64,000 nt of DNA from Luteimonas sp. BLCC-B24 (GCF_028550595.1 NZ_JAQQGN010000004.1:1-64000), one strand, 5' to 3'; shown: positions 32,376 to 42,778, numbered from the stretch's first letter. Program-made: numbers and translations. The notes: generated by a model from the sequence alone, not told the origin.

Positions 32376-34560
32376 CAGTACCGCGCCCGGAGCACCAGCG
32401 TCACGTTCCGCGGATCACCGAAGGTGTTGTAGGTGTTCGGGCCGCCGACGCGCGCGTAATACCGCTTGTCCAGCACGTTGTTGATCGACGCCGAAAGCGA
32501 CAGCGTCGGCGAGAGTGCGTAGCCGCCATGCAGGCTGAGCAGGGCGTAGGCCGGCTGTTCGCGGACGCCGGCCACGCCGCCACCGACGAACAGGCTTTGC
32601 GCCTGCACGCCCGCGGCCATCCAGCCGCGATCCCAGCCGGGTGCAGCCGGCGTGTACTTGGCGAATGCCTTGATCGTGTGCTCGGGTTCCCAGGTGTCGA
32701 TCGGCCGGCCGATCAGGGCGGCGTTCTGGTTCTGGACGTGTTCGGTCTCGAGAAACGTGTAGCCGAACGACAGATCGAAGCCGGGCGCGGGACGCCCGGC
32801 GACCTCGACATCCACGCCGCGCACTTCGACTCGCCCAGCGGAATGAAGAAGCCCGGGTGCGCGGGGTCCGCGAACGGCCGATTGACATCGCGCGTGCGGA
32901 ACACGGCCAGCGATGCGTTGAGGCCGGCATCGAAGAACGCGCCCTTGGCCCCGACCTCGAACTGCTTGCCCACGCGCGGATCGAGCGCGCGCCCCGCGCC
33001 CCCGTCGTAACGCAACGAGGTCTGCGGAATGAAGATGTCCGAGTAGCTGCCGTAGAGGCTGATGTTCGGCCGCACGTAGTAGACGAGGCCGCCGTAGGGC
33101 GTCACCACGCCGGTTTCCCGCCCGCGGTTGGCGAATGCGGTGGGGTTCGGGCTGGGGGCGGTGGTGCGGAACTCGGAACGGTAGTCGCTGACGCGCGCAC
33201 CGACGAGTGCGGACAGTCCGTCCGCGAGTTCGAATCGTCCCTGGCCGTACACGCCCCGCTGGGTGGTCCGGGTATGCCCGCCGTTGTTGTGCACGAACTC
33301 CGGGCGTGGCACCGAGGCGGCATCCTCGAGCGGAATACCGCTTCCGGCGGGCGTGCCCGTGTACGGCACGTTGGAAATGCCGGTGTTGAGGTTCTCGTAC
33401 AACTCGTAGCTGTGCCCCAGGGTGAGCGTGTGTTCGCGGCCGAACAACCGGAGCGGGCCGGATGCGTAGACGTCGGTGCCCGTGCGTTCGGTGGTGCCGT
33501 CGTTGGTGCGGCGGTTGTAGCTCGGGAAGCGGCCGGTCACCGGATTCAGCCCGGTGCCGGGTGTGGGATAGCCGTCGGTGAAGATCTTCTGCTGCTCGCG
33601 GTAGCTGGCTTTGGCGCGCACGACCCAGCGGTTGGCGAACTGGTGCCGCACATCGGCCGCGTATTCGAGGGTTTCGTAGACGTTGAGATTCCAGTCCGGG
33701 TACTGGTTGGTGGAGCGCGGCACGTCCAGAAACCGGTTGTGCAGGGGGTGGCCGGGCAGGTTGTAGTTCGCCAGGCCCATGCTCATCGCGTCGCCGCGAT
33801 CGTCCTGGTAGGTGACCATCGCCGAGGCCGTGGTTCTGTCGGTGACATCGAAGTCGAGAACGCCGTAGGCGACGACCTTCTCCTGATGCGAGCGGTCGAC
33901 GAAGAAGTCGCGCTCCTGGTAGGAGCCGGCGAAACGACCGCGCAGACGCCCGTCGAACCCGAGCGGCGCGCCTGCGTCGGCCTCGACGCGGACGTTGTTC
34001 CACGAGCTCACCGAGACCGCGCCAGTGACGCCCGACGTCCGCGGCGCGCGCTTGCGGATGAAGTTGGCGGTGCCGCTGGGCTGACCCGAGCCCTTGAAGA
34101 TGCCGGCCGGACCGCGGAGCACCTCGACCTGTTCGTAGACGACGAGGTCGAACTCCTGCGCCTGGCCGCTGTTCCAGGCCGGTATGCCGTCGTAGGACAC
34201 GTCCAGCAGGTAGCCGCGCGAGCGGATCTGTCCGATCAGACCGTCCCAGGTGGTGACATAGACGCCGGGCACCTCGGCCAGTGCGTCGGTCATGGTGACG
34301 AGGTTCTGGTCGAGGATCCGCTGCCGCGTGATCACGCTGACCGTATTGGGCACGTCGAGAATCGAGACGGGCTCCTTTCCGCCGATGCTGACCGTGTCGG
34401 CCGCGTAGCTGGCGCGGCTCCCGGTCACGCTGATCGTGTCGAAGTCCCGGGGGGTATTGGCCTGTGCCATGACGGGCAGCATGGCGGCCAGCAACGGGGC
34501 GACACTGAGCGCGGCGAAGCCGGCACTGGCCGGCGGAACGAGCAGGGCGAGACGCGTCAT
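32375..34560 (-). pseudogene. TonB-dependent siderophore receptor, single-base frameshift
   Basis: The N-terminus has a signal peptide, an ISVTGSR TonB-box-like region and a plug domain (VPNTVSVITRQRILDQNLV, VEVLRGPAGIFKGSGQPSG, NFIRKR), typical of hydroxamate/catecholate siderophore receptors. The barrel continues to GFFIPLGE. There the frame breaks: the next barrel strands (VEVRGVDVEVAGRP) and the terminal aromatic strand ending RARY are in another frame. The total of 2186 bases is one short of 729 codons, so one base lost near 32830-32836 explains it. Either the receptor is inactivated, or this is a sequence error. The full-length product would be about 728 aa, and everything else looks intact. 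Confidence 0.8.
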
Positions 34561-34589
34561 CGGGATTCTATGAACAGGGTTAAGGTTAC

Positions 34590-34608
34590 GTTATAACATT
34601 GTTGTCAA
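34590..34608 (-). promoter_or_regulatory. AT-rich promoter/operator of the receptor-ABC operon
   Basis: On the minus strand TTGACA (34608-34603) is followed by the perfect eight-base palindrome GTTATAAC (34597-34590), in a 45-base A/T-rich block just before the receptor start at 34560. No sequence close to a standard Fur box was seen, so the mode of iron control is open. Confidence 0.5.
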
Positions 34609-34987
34609 GGTCTTATGCAATGGGAGGCGCGGCGCCTCGAACCAGCGCAGATGCGCAGTCGTATCGATCGGGTGTCGAGGGGGCAGGGATGGAGGCGCGG
34701 GGCGCGCGCGGGCCGTTCACGCGTCACGCGGATCCGGCTGTGTTCGATGTCGCAGACGACTGCCGGCGTCGTCGCGGCTCCTCTCGATGGAACGGGACGC
34801 GGCCCGGCGAGCACGCGGTGGGCTCCGATGGCATCCGGCGGGCCCGCCCGTTTCGCGGGCGTGCGCGAACGGCGCTCCACCTTCTCGGTGCCGGCGTTGC
34901 GGCCGCCGGGTCCTGGGCACCATCGGCTCTCTCCGGCACATGCGCACCGGCCTGCCCGCGCGGCTTGGACGATCTGTCTGCGCGCTG
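34609..34987. other. Intergenic region, no gene seen
   Basis: Between the receptor promoter and the end of the FKBP gene no protein-like frame is present. A GC-rich hairpin GCCCGC/GCGGGC occurs near 34840-34865 without a T-tract. Confidence 0.45.
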
Positions 34988-35425
34988 CTATCGGGCGTCC
35001 AGCAATTCCACCTCGAAGACCAGCGAAGCGCCCGGCGGGATGAGGCGTCCGGCGCCGGTCGCGCCGTAACCGAGCCAGGCCGGAATACGCAGTTCGCGCT
35101 TGCCACCGGGCCGCATGCCGGCGACGCCTTCGTCCCAGCCGCGGATCACGCGGCCTGCGCCGAGTGGAAACTCGAAGGGCTGGCCGCGGTCGACGGAGCT
35201 GTCGAACTGCGTGCCGCGGCCGTCGGGGGCCGTCTCGTCGTAGAGCCAGCCGGTGTAGTGCACGCGGACGGTGTCGCCCGCGACGGCCGGCGCGCCGTCG
35301 CCGAGGACGAGATCGATGCGCTGCAGCTCGGGCACGTCCCCGCCGGCGTACGGCGGCGGTCCACTACAGGCGACGAGCAGCAGCAGGGCGAGCAGGGGGA
35401 CGCGGCGAAGCAGGCGGATGGGCAT
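34988..35425 (-). CDS. FKBP-type peptidyl-prolyl isomerase lipoprotein (145 aa)
   Basis: A lipobox LVAC (Cys20) anchors the protein. The FKBP domain follows: [75 protein letters not shown]. All key active-site aromatic positions seem present. FKBPs speed proline isomerisation during folding, here of envelope proteins. Confidence 0.93.
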   Translation of the reverse strand: MPIRLLRRVPLLALLLLVACSGPPPYAGGDVPELQRIDLVLGDGAPAVAGDTVRVHYTGWLYDETAPDGRGTQFDSSVDRGQPFEFPLGAGRVIRGWDEGVAGMRPGGKRELRIPAWLGYGATGAGRLIPPGASLVFEVELLDAR

Positions 35426-35610
35426 CGTGGAGGCGTGCTGGATCGGCGGCTCAGGATAGCGGTGCCGGTCGGATCCGGCGGCAGCGACGACGCGTCCGCG
35501 GCGACCGCGCCCGGATGCGCCGAGGGCCTTGCCGGCGCCCGGCCCTCGGCGGCGCCCGCCATGCCCGGTGTCAGGCGAAGCGCACTCCGGTGGCGCGTCG
35601 GCACGCGGCC

Positions 35611-36399
35611 TCAGGCCGGCACCAGCGCGAAGGCCGCGGCCAGCACCGCCGCCGCGGCGACCGCGACCGCCGCCCAGCGCCGCAGACGCATGCGCGGCGC
35701 GGGCGTGTCGTCGGACGCCGCATGTCGCGGTTGTTGTGCGGCCTCGATGCCGGGCGCAACCAGCTGGAAGCGCAGGGTATCGAGCCGCAGCTCGTCGCCG
35801 GGCCCGAGAAATCCGTGCTGGACGCGCTGGGCATTGATGTAGGTGCCATTGGCCGATTCCAGATCCTCGACCGACACGCCGTCACCGACCGGTTTGAGCA
35901 GCGCATGGCGGCGCGAGATCTCGTCGAGGTGCACGGTGATGTCGCAATCGGGCGATCGGCCGATCACCACCGGGCCGGACACCGGATAGACCTTGCCGAA
36001 GACCGCGCCCGACACGCCGCGCAGCACGAAGCGGGGGATCGCCGTGCGCACGCGGGTGGCGCCGACGTCGTCATCGTCGTCGCGTGCGGGCACCGGGCTC
36101 GACGCCGTATGGGCCGCCTGGATCGTGGCCAGCACGATCTCGATGCCGCCGACGTCGATGCGGTCACCGCTGCGCAGCGCCATCAGATCGGACACCGGCT
36201 TGCCGTTGAGCGACACTGCGCCGCCGCCCTGTGGCACCTGCAGGTTGGCGCCCACGGGCGTGAGATGGATCTCGCAGTGCACGGGCTGGATGTCGGCGCC
36301 GCCGAGCACGACGGCGCACGCGGGCGCCGTGCCGATGCGGTTGACGCCTGCGCTCAGCAGGACCTGGCCATGCTCGCCGTTGGGAAACACCAGTTTCAT
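35611..36399 (-). CDS. Double FHA-domain protein with C-terminal membrane anchor (262 aa)
   Basis: Two forkhead-associated domains are visible, residues about 2-95 and 130-215. The second has the full phosphothreonine-binding set: [16 protein letters not shown] and [12 protein letters not shown]. The first is degenerate ([25 protein letters not shown]). A single hydrophobic helix ([17 protein letters not shown]) ends the protein, so the domains face the cytoplasm. AGGGGG precedes the ATG at 36399. It diverges from the FecR/OmpA/HD-GYP operon and is likely its signalling partner. Confidence 0.88.
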   Translation of the reverse strand: MKLVFPNGEHGQVLLSAGVNRIGTAPACAVVLGGADIQPVHCEIHLTPVGANLQVPQGGGAVSLNGKPVSDLMALRSGDRIDVGGIEIVLATIQAAHTASSPVPARDDDDDVGATRVRTAIPRFVLRGVSGAVFGKVYPVSGPVVIGRSPDCDITVHLDEISRRHALLKPVGDGVSVEDLESANGTYINAQRVQHGFLGPGDELRLDTLRFQLVAPGIEAAQQPRHAASDDTPAPRMRLRRWAAVAVAAAAVLAAAFALVPA

Positions 36400-36680
36400 C
36401 TTCGCCCCCTGCGAAACGGTGCGGGCTGGAGCGCCGACAACCGCGCGCATTCTAGTCATGCCGGGGGTGCAGATGCCTTGACGGATGCATCACGCGCGCA
36501 TGTCTCGGCAGGCCGCCGGTGCCACTGTGCGCGATCTGGCGCAACGCGGGCTGCAGGTTTCCCGCGCGCGGCCGCTACTATTCCCGACGGCGCCGATCCG
36601 GGGCCATCCGCGCGTCCTCATCCGGCTCTGACGCCGGAACTGGTATGCGGCGATCGGGTAAGCACAACAGGGGACGTCCG

Positions 36681-37124
36681 ATGTCGAAGTTGAAGGGGTG
36701 GCTGCTGGCCGCGTGGCTGCTGTGCAGCGCGGCGCCGCTGGCGGCGTCCGAGCCGCACGTGGCCCTTGTGAAAGGGGTGGCCGGGGGCGTCAGCATCCTG
36801 CAGTCGGGCGCCACCCGTGCGGCGGAAGCCGGCACGCAGTTGCGCGTGTCCGATCGCATCGTCACTGCGCCGGGCGCCACGGCATCGATCGTCTTCCGCG
36901 ACGGCACCATGCTCACGCTCGGCGGTGGCGCGGACGTGCACGTGCGCGACTACGTGTTCGAGCCCCGGGCCGGCCGCTACGCGTTCTCGCTGTACATGCA
37001 GCAGGGCGCGGCGATCTACGAATCCGGCAAGATCGGCCGTCTGGCGCCGGAGACGGTGAAGGTCGAAACGCCCCGGGCCACGGTCGGCGTGCGCGGAACG
37101 CGCTTTCTGATCGAGGCGGGCTGA
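36681..37124 (+). CDS. Exported FecR-domain protein (147 aa)
   Basis: A signal peptide ending near LAAS precedes a FecR domain: LRVSDRIVTAPGATASIVFRD, GTMLTLGGGADVHVRDYVFEP, and the closing VKVETPRATVGVRGTRFLIE. Unlike sigma-regulating FecR it has no membrane helix after the signal, so it is a free periplasmic sensor or scaffold. It starts the operon FecR, OmpA, CHASE2/HD-GYP, with AGGGGA six bases upstream of the ATG. Confidence 0.85.
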   Translation: MSKLKGWLLAAWLLCSAAPLAASEPHVALVKGVAGGVSILQSGATRAAEAGTQLRVSDRIVTAPGATASIVFRDGTMLTLGGGADVHVRDYVFEPRAGRYAFSLYMQQGAAIYESGKIGRLAPETVKVETPRATVGVRGTRFLIEAG

Positions 37125-37127
37125 GCC

Positions 37128-37730
37128 ATGCCGTGGGCGCATGGGCGGGCGGCGGCGTTGCTGGCCGCGGCGGCGCTGTTGTCGGCCTGCTCCGCGGCGC
37201 CGACGCGGGTGACCCTGTTACCCGACCGCGCGGGTGCGCTGGGCGCGGTGGTCGTGGCGAACGCGCACGGGCAGGTCGGCCTGGACGAAGCCTACGGCCA
37301 GGTGGACGCGGATGATCGCGCTGCGCCGCGGCACGTGCAGGCCGGATCGCGGGACGCGTTCGAGACCCGGCATCGGGCCTTGCTCGATGCGCAGCCCGAA
37401 CCCCCGGCGAGCTTCGTGCTGCACTTCCTCTTCGACAGCATGGAACTCACGCCCGAATCCCGGCGCCAGCTTCCCGAGGTGCTGGCCGCGGTGCGCCGCC
37501 GCTTGCCCACCGAAGTGACGGTGTTCGGCTATGCCGATTCGGCGGGCGCCGCGGACTACAACCTGAGGCTGTCGGCCGAGCGCGCGCGGGCCGTCGCGGC
37601 CATGCTGCGCAAGATCGATCCGGACCTGCCGATGCAGCTGGACTGGTTCGGTGACCGGTCGCCGCTGGTGCCGACGGCGCCCGGCGTGCCCGAGCCGCGC
37701 AACCGCCGCGCTGAAATCCTGATCCTGTGA
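37128..37730 (+). CDS. OmpA-like peptidoglycan-binding lipoprotein (200 aa)
   Basis: Lipobox LSAC (Cys near 22). The C-terminal 100 residues form an OmpA domain: FLFDSMELTPESRRQLPEVL, VTVFGYADSAGAADYNLRLS and AERARAVAAML, ending NRRAEILIL. The NxxLSxxRA pattern that contacts diaminopimelate is conserved. It starts three bases after the FecR gene. Confidence 0.88.
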   Translation: MPWAHGRAAALLAAAALLSACSAAPTRVTLLPDRAGALGAVVVANAHGQVGLDEAYGQVDADDRAAPRHVQAGSRDAFETRHRALLDAQPEPPASFVLHFLFDSMELTPESRRQLPEVLAAVRRRLPTEVTVFGYADSAGAADYNLRLSAERARAVAAMLRKIDPDLPMQLDWFGDRSPLVPTAPGVPEPRNRRAEILIL

Positions 37731-37770
37731 CGCCGATTCCGCGACACCGCGTCCGCTCCGGGGGGCCGCA

Positions 37771-39879
37771 ATGATGGGGCCGGGCAAACCGTCGCCACTG
37801 CCGGGCCCGGGCGAGGCGGCGTGGCGTCGCCAGGGGGGCTGGCTGCTGCTGGCCGGCGTGCTGATCGCGCTGGCGCTCGGTCTCGCAGGCATGGCCCGGT
37901 TCGCGCCGCTCGTGCGCCTGGACAACGCGGCGCTCGACGCGCTCACGCGCGCGAGCGCACGCGACGCGGCCGCCTCGTCCACCGTCGTGGTCGATATCGA
38001 CGACGTCAGCCTGTCGGCGGTCGGCCAGTGGCCGTGGCCGCGCTACCGGCTCGCGGCGCTGCTGGAGGGCATCGCCGCCGAGCGCCCGGCCGCGATCGCG
38101 CTGGACATCCTGTTGCCGGAAGCGGACCGGGTCTCGCTGGCCGACATCCAGCAGACCTACCGGCGCGATTTCGGCATCGAGATGACGATCACCGGCGTCC
38201 CCGAGGGGCTGCAGGACAACGACGGCTATCTCGGTCACGCGATGGCGCAGTCCGGTGCCGTCGGCGCACGCTATTTCTACTTCGATCACGTCATCGCGGA
38301 TGCCGCGCCGTCACGGCCCGGCGTCGGCGTCGACGGCGCGCTGGACGCCCTGCGCCTGGACAGTGCGCTGGGCGTATTGGACAACGTCGCGCCGATCGCG
38401 TCGCAGACGCGCGTCAGCGGCTTCGTCAACATGGGGGTGGACGAGGACGGCGTCCTGCGGCGCCTGCCCCTGCTGGTGGAGTACCGCGGGGTGGTACATC
38501 CGAGTCTGGCGCTGGCGACGGTGATGCGCGCGCTCGGCGTGGACGCCGCCCGGGTGGTCGACGGGCGTGACGGGCCGTCGATCGTGGTCGGCCCCCACGT
38601 GGTGCCGGTCGATCGCCGGGGGCATGCGCTGGTGCGCTTCGATGCCGGGAGCGGCGGTGATGCCGGGATTCCGGCGGTGGAGGTGCTGGGCGGGCGCGCC
38701 GCGGCGGCGCTGCGCGGCAGAAGCGTGATCGTGGGTTCCTCGGCCGTCGGCCTGGGCGATCGGCACCGCACCGCCTTGCATCCGGCGATGTCGGGTGCGG
38801 GCGTGCAGGCCGCACTGGTGCAGAGCATTCTCGACGACCGCGTGCCGCGTGCGCCGGTCTGGGGGGGCACGGCTGCGCTGTTGCTCGGCCTGCTGATCGC
38901 GTCGGTGCAGGGCGGTCTGCTTCTGGCGGGGCGTCGACTGTCGGTCGTGGTCGCGGTCACGCTGGCGTTCGTGGCGGCGACGACGGTGCTGGCGACCGCG
39001 GCCTTCATCCATGGTCACCTGGTCCTGCCGGTCGCGGTGCCGGTGCTGGTGGCGGGTGCGGTCGTCGCCGCGGCGTTCGTGACCCGCTACGCGCTGCAGC
39101 ACCGGCATGCGCGGCGCTGGCGCAAGCAGCTGGAGAACGCACGGCAGGTCACGATCGAATCGATGTCCGCGGTCGCGGAGACGCGTGATCCGGAAACCGG
39201 GGCGCACATCAAGCGCACCCAGCACTACGTGCGCGCGATCGCGCGGCATCTGCGCGCGACCGGGCAGTACACCGACATCCTCACCGAGGCGCACATCGAT
39301 CTGTTGTTCCTCTCGGCGCCGCTGCACGACATCGGCAAGGTCGGCGTGCCCGATCACATCCTGCTCAAGCCCGGTCCCCTGTCCGCCGAGGAGTGGGTGA
39401 TCATGCGCCGGCATGCCGAGTTCGGCCGCCGGATCATTCTCAGCACCTCCCGCCACATCGAGGGCGACAACTTCCTCGCCGTGGCCGCGGAGATCGCCGC
39501 CACCCACCACGACAAATGGGACGGCTCCGGCTATCCGGCCGGCCTGCGCGGCCCGGCGATTCCGCTCTCCGGTCGCATCATGGCGGTGGCCGACGTCTAC
39601 GACGCGCTGGTCAACCGGCGCTGCTACAAGCCGCCGTTCCCGCATGCACAGGCGATGGCGATGATGGAACAGCTGCGCGGGGTCACGTTCGACCCGGTGG
39701 TGCTGGATGCATTCTTCGCGATCGAAGCGGAGATCATCCGGATCGCCGCCGACTTTCGCGACGAGGATGAGAGCGCGCGCAGTTCCGACGCCGCGGCGCC
39801 ACTGGCCGACGCGGGTTTCGCAGTCGGCGCGGCGGGGGTGGCGGTGGCGCAGATCGAGGTGGATTGCCAGCGCGGTTGA
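37771..39879 (+). CDS. CHASE2-HD-GYP c-di-GMP phosphodiesterase (702 aa)
   Basis: An N-terminal membrane helix is followed by an extracytoplasmic CHASE2 sensor (about 45-370, with VVVDIDDVSLSAVGQWPWPR), three membrane helices (about 370-440) and a cytoplasmic HD-GYP domain. H519-D520 in HDIGKVGVPDHIL and the HHDKWDGSGYP motif (G587-Y588-P589) mark a likely active enzyme that breaks down cyclic di-GMP. The C-terminal 50 residues are unstructured. In other bacteria CHASE2 proteins are often encoded with FecR and OmpA genes, as here, suggesting a periplasmic stimulus read through FecR/OmpA. Confidence 0.92.
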   Translation: MMGPGKPSPLPGPGEAAWRRQGGWLLLAGVLIALALGLAGMARFAPLVRLDNAALDALTRASARDAAASSTVVVDIDDVSLSAVGQWPWPRYRLAALLEGIAAERPAAIALDILLPEADRVSLADIQQTYRRDFGIEMTITGVPEGLQDNDGYLGHAMAQSGAVGARYFYFDHVIADAAPSRPGVGVDGALDALRLDSALGVLDNVAPIASQTRVSGFVNMGVDEDGVLRRLPLLVEYRGVVHPSLALATVMRALGVDAARVVDGRDGPSIVVGPHVVPVDRRGHALVRFDAGSGGDAGIPAVEVLGGRAAAALRGRSVIVGSSAVGLGDRHRTALHPAMSGAGVQAALVQSILDDRVPRAPVWGGTAALLLGLLIASVQGGLLLAGRRLSVVVAVTLAFVAATTVLATAAFIHGHLVLPVAVPVLVAGAVVAAAFVTRYALQHRHARRWRKQLENARQVTIESMSAVAETRDPETGAHIKRTQHYVRAIARHLRATGQYTDILTEAHIDLLFLSAPLHDIGKVGVPDHILLKPGPLSAEEWVIMRRHAEFGRRIILSTSRHIEGDNFLAVAAEIAATHHDKWDGSGYPAGLRGPAIPLSGRIMAVADVYDALVNRRCYKPPFPHAQAMAMMEQLRGVTFDPVVLDAFFAIEAEIIRIAADFRDEDESARSSDAAAPLADAGFAVGAAGVAVAQIEVDCQRG

Positions 39880-40060
39880 CGCGGATGCACGCCGCGTGCG
39901 CGGTCCGTGCCGCCGGCGGGTGGCGCTTACGCTGTTCGGCACCGCGCGCGCGTCGACCCGTCGACTGCACGGCGCGCCCGTGACGGCGCCTGTACACGGC
40001 GTGCAGAAGCGCCCGGGCGGCCGCTGCTAGGATCGGACGACATTCCCTGACGGAGGCGCC

Positions 40061-41194
40061 ATGGACACCCACCGCTGGTCGAACGGACTCACACGCCGAC
40101 GTCTCCTGCAATCGATGGCGCTCGCCGGCGCCGCAACGCTGCTGCCGCCGGGCGTCGCCGCGACGCCGCCGGCGCGTCGTCTGGGTGTGGCCCTGGTGGG
40201 GCTGGGGGGCTACAGCCGCGATCTGCTCGCCCCCGCGCTCGAGCTGACGCGGCACTGCCGCCTGGCCGGCATCGTCACCGGCTCGCCGGACAAGGTGCCG
40301 ACGTGGCAGTCGCGCTACGGCATTCCGGACGCCAACGTCTACAGCTACGACGACTTCCACCGCATTGCCGACAACCCCGATATCGACGTCGTCTACATCG
40401 TCACCCCGAACCATCTGCACAAGCCGCAGACGCTGGTGGCCGCGAATGCGGGCAAGCACGTCTGGTGCGAAAAGCCGATGGCGATGGATGCAGGCGAGGG
40501 CGAGGCGATGATCAAGGCCTGCCGCGACAACCGGGTGCAGCTGGCCATCGGGTATCGCATGCAGCACGAGCCCAACACGCGGCGCTTCATGGAGATGGCG
40601 CGCACCCGGCCCTTCGGCAACATCGTGCAGCTGCGCGCCGACGCCGGCTGGTTCGGCTGGCGCGAAGGGCGCGACACGGCCTGGCGGCTGGATCCGGCAC
40701 GCGGCGGTGGCGCCATGTACGACATGGGCGTGTACTGCGTGAATGCCGCGCGCTACAGCACCGGGCGCGAACCGGTCGCCGTGCGTGCATGGGACGAGAC
40801 CGCGCGTCGGGACATCTTCGAGGACGTGGACGAGACGATGCGCTTCACCCTCGAATTTCCGGACGATGTCGTGGCGCAGTGCGTGACCAGCTTCGGCCGC
40901 AACCTCAATACGCTGCACATCGACTGCGAGCGCGGCTGGTACGAGCTGTCGCCGTTCCAGTCCTACGACGGCAATGTCGGCCGCGCCAGCGACGGCACCC
41001 GGTTTCCCGCGCAACTGGGCGAACGCCCACGCATGCAGGCCGAACAGATGGACCAGGACGCGCTGGCCATTCTCGAAGGCCGCTCACCGCGTGCACCGGG
41101 TGAGGACGGCCTGCGCGACATGCGCGTGCTCGACGCAGTGTTCGCCTCGGTGCGAAACGGAAACGCGCGTACCCCGATCGCAGCGGCCGAGTAA
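40061..41194 (+). CDS. Tat-exported Gfo/Idh/MocA family oxidoreductase (377 aa)
   Basis: The twin-arginine leader TRRRLLQSMALAGAA is followed by a Rossmann fold (LGVALVGLGGYSRDLL), the VTPNHLHKPQT stretch and the catalytic WCEKPMAMD, with EKP as in the family. RLDPARGGGAMYDMGVYCVN is also typical. Together with Tat export this resembles glucose-fructose oxidoreductase, a periplasmic enzyme with tightly bound NADP. The true substrate is unknown. Confidence 0.9.
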   Translation: MDTHRWSNGLTRRRLLQSMALAGAATLLPPGVAATPPARRLGVALVGLGGYSRDLLAPALELTRHCRLAGIVTGSPDKVPTWQSRYGIPDANVYSYDDFHRIADNPDIDVVYIVTPNHLHKPQTLVAANAGKHVWCEKPMAMDAGEGEAMIKACRDNRVQLAIGYRMQHEPNTRRFMEMARTRPFGNIVQLRADAGWFGWREGRDTAWRLDPARGGGAMYDMGVYCVNAARYSTGREPVAVRAWDETARRDIFEDVDETMRFTLEFPDDVVAQCVTSFGRNLNTLHIDCERGWYELSPFQSYDGNVGRASDGTRFPAQLGERPRMQAEQMDQDALAILEGRSPRAPGEDGLRDMRVLDAVFASVRNGNARTPIAAAE

Positions 41195-41295
41195 CCGGTC
41201 CGCACGCTGGTCCGCCCGCGTGCGGCAGACGGGAGCCGGCAGCCGGTTGCTAGACTTGCGCGCGATCGGCGCATCCGGAATGCCGAACGAGCGGA

Positions 41296-42273
41296 ATGGC
41301 CCCGATGCGCTTCGCGATCTGCATGAGCACCGTGCTGCTGACGTTGCTGGCGTCGGCGCCCGGCTGCGTGCGCATCCCGTCGTCCACGGTTGACCGCACG
41401 CCGGAGCGCGCCACACGGCTGCCGTCGGCATCGCCGGTGCCGCGCGCACTGGTCCGTCCGCGACGCGCAACGCCTCCCACGCACGCGGCTCCGGCGCCCG
41501 CGTTCGCGTACGCCTACCGCGCGCCGCGCTCACCCGATCTGCAACCGATCTTCGAGCGCGTGCGCGATGTCGATCTGCTGCGTGCGCTGCCGGAAGTGCA
41601 GGCGATCGACGGCATGTTCGTGCTGCCGCAGCGGCTTCGCTACGTCACCGCCGAGTGCGGTGAGTTCGGCGCGTTCTACCGGCCGGAGGGCGAGGTGGTG
41701 CTGTGCTACGAAACCCTGCGCACGCTCTACGAGCGCGGCCAGGCGCTGCAGCGCCGGTTCGACCTGGCCGACGACTATCCGCTGCGCTACACGCGCGCCA
41801 ACCTGCGTTTCATCGTGATGCACGAGACCGGCCATGCGCTGGTGCATCTGCTCGACCTGCCGGTCACCGGTCGGCAGGAGGACGCGGTGGACCAGCTGGC
41901 CGCGATCCTGATGCTGCGCTTCGCCGATGTGGCGGAAACCCCGGCCGAGGTGATCGACAACCTGCGCATGGCCGCCAACTGGATGCTGTCCGACAGCACG
42001 GGGGTCTACAACCTCGACGCGTATGCGGATGAGCATGCGCTCGGCGAGCAGCGTTACTTCAATCTGCAATGCCTGATCTACGGCACCGACCCGCCGGCGT
42101 TCGCCGGCATGATCGACGCCGGCGATCTCACCGCCGCCCGCGCCGCCAGGTGCGAGCGGGAGATGCGGCAAGCGGCGCGCGCCTGGCTGCGCCTGCTGCT
42201 GCCGTATCTCGCGCCCGGATACGAGGCCTATCAGGAAGAAGCGGCGCGCTACATCGGCCAGCCGGGCGGTTGA
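41296..42273 (+). CDS. Putative envelope metallopeptidase, DUF4344-like (325 aa)
   Basis: A hydrophobic start, perhaps with an imperfect lipobox (APGC), is followed by a Pro/Arg-rich linker of about 50 residues. The core has the zinc motif H176-E177-TG-H180 in FIVMHETGHALVHLLDLP, with a downstream EDAVDQLAAILML that may give the third ligand. This matches the DUF4344 family of predicted metallopeptidases. Substrate unknown. An alternative ATG lies nine bases downstream. Confidence 0.75.
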   Translation: MAPMRFAICMSTVLLTLLASAPGCVRIPSSTVDRTPERATRLPSASPVPRALVRPRRATPPTHAAPAPAFAYAYRAPRSPDLQPIFERVRDVDLLRALPEVQAIDGMFVLPQRLRYVTAECGEFGAFYRPEGEVVLCYETLRTLYERGQALQRRFDLADDYPLRYTRANLRFIVMHETGHALVHLLDLPVTGRQEDAVDQLAAILMLRFADVAETPAEVIDNLRMAANWMLSDSTGVYNLDAYADEHALGEQRYFNLQCLIYGTDPPAFAGMIDAGDLTAARAARCEREMRQAARAWLRLLLPYLAPGYEAYQEEAARYIGQPGG

Positions 42274-42778
42274 GTAGGCGAGGGGCGAGGGCGGCGTGCG
42301 GTGCCCGGACCCGGCCTGGACCGCGTTGGATGCCACTGGCAGGCCGGTCCGCGCCAGAAGGCGCCGTTCGGCGTCGGGTCTTCATCGACGCAGAACGCCG
42401 CACACCGATGCCGCGCAGGCGCCCGTTGTCGAGCCGCCGGCCGTCGGACATCGGCGTGGGGACCGCGGCAGCGCGGATGCGAAGGCGTACGCGTTACGTA
42501 TCACTGCCTCGAATCCAGCGGAGAGACGATGCGGGGGCTCGTTCTCGAAACTGCCGCGGCATGGGCGTGAGCGCCAGACAGTTCGATGCGGTCGATATCG
42601 ACACCCTCGCCTTCGCGCGGTGGCGGGATGGCGCTCAGCAACTCGCTTACGTAGGAGAGTAGACACGTGCGGCGGAACGCAAGACGAGGCCGGCGTGCCG
42701 ACGCGATACAAGCGCTTCGCAAAGCACGTTCTTTATTGCAAGCTTGCGCGACGAGTTTTCCAACGCCGAAGCAGACCG
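42274..42778. other. 505-base region without a convincing gene; possible gene remnant
   Basis: No intact gene is seen. The stretch 42560-42662 reads as a protein-like C-terminus (FDAVDIDTLAFARWRDGAQQ, then stop) with no matching body upstream, so it may be a gene remnant. The final 60 bases before the oxygenase gene are clearly A/T-richer than the neighbours and probably hold its promoter. Confidence 0.4.

Noticed and set aside
34840..34865. GC-rich hairpin GCCCGC/GCGGGC as a terminator
   Set aside because: No T-tract on either strand and not positioned after a gene end.
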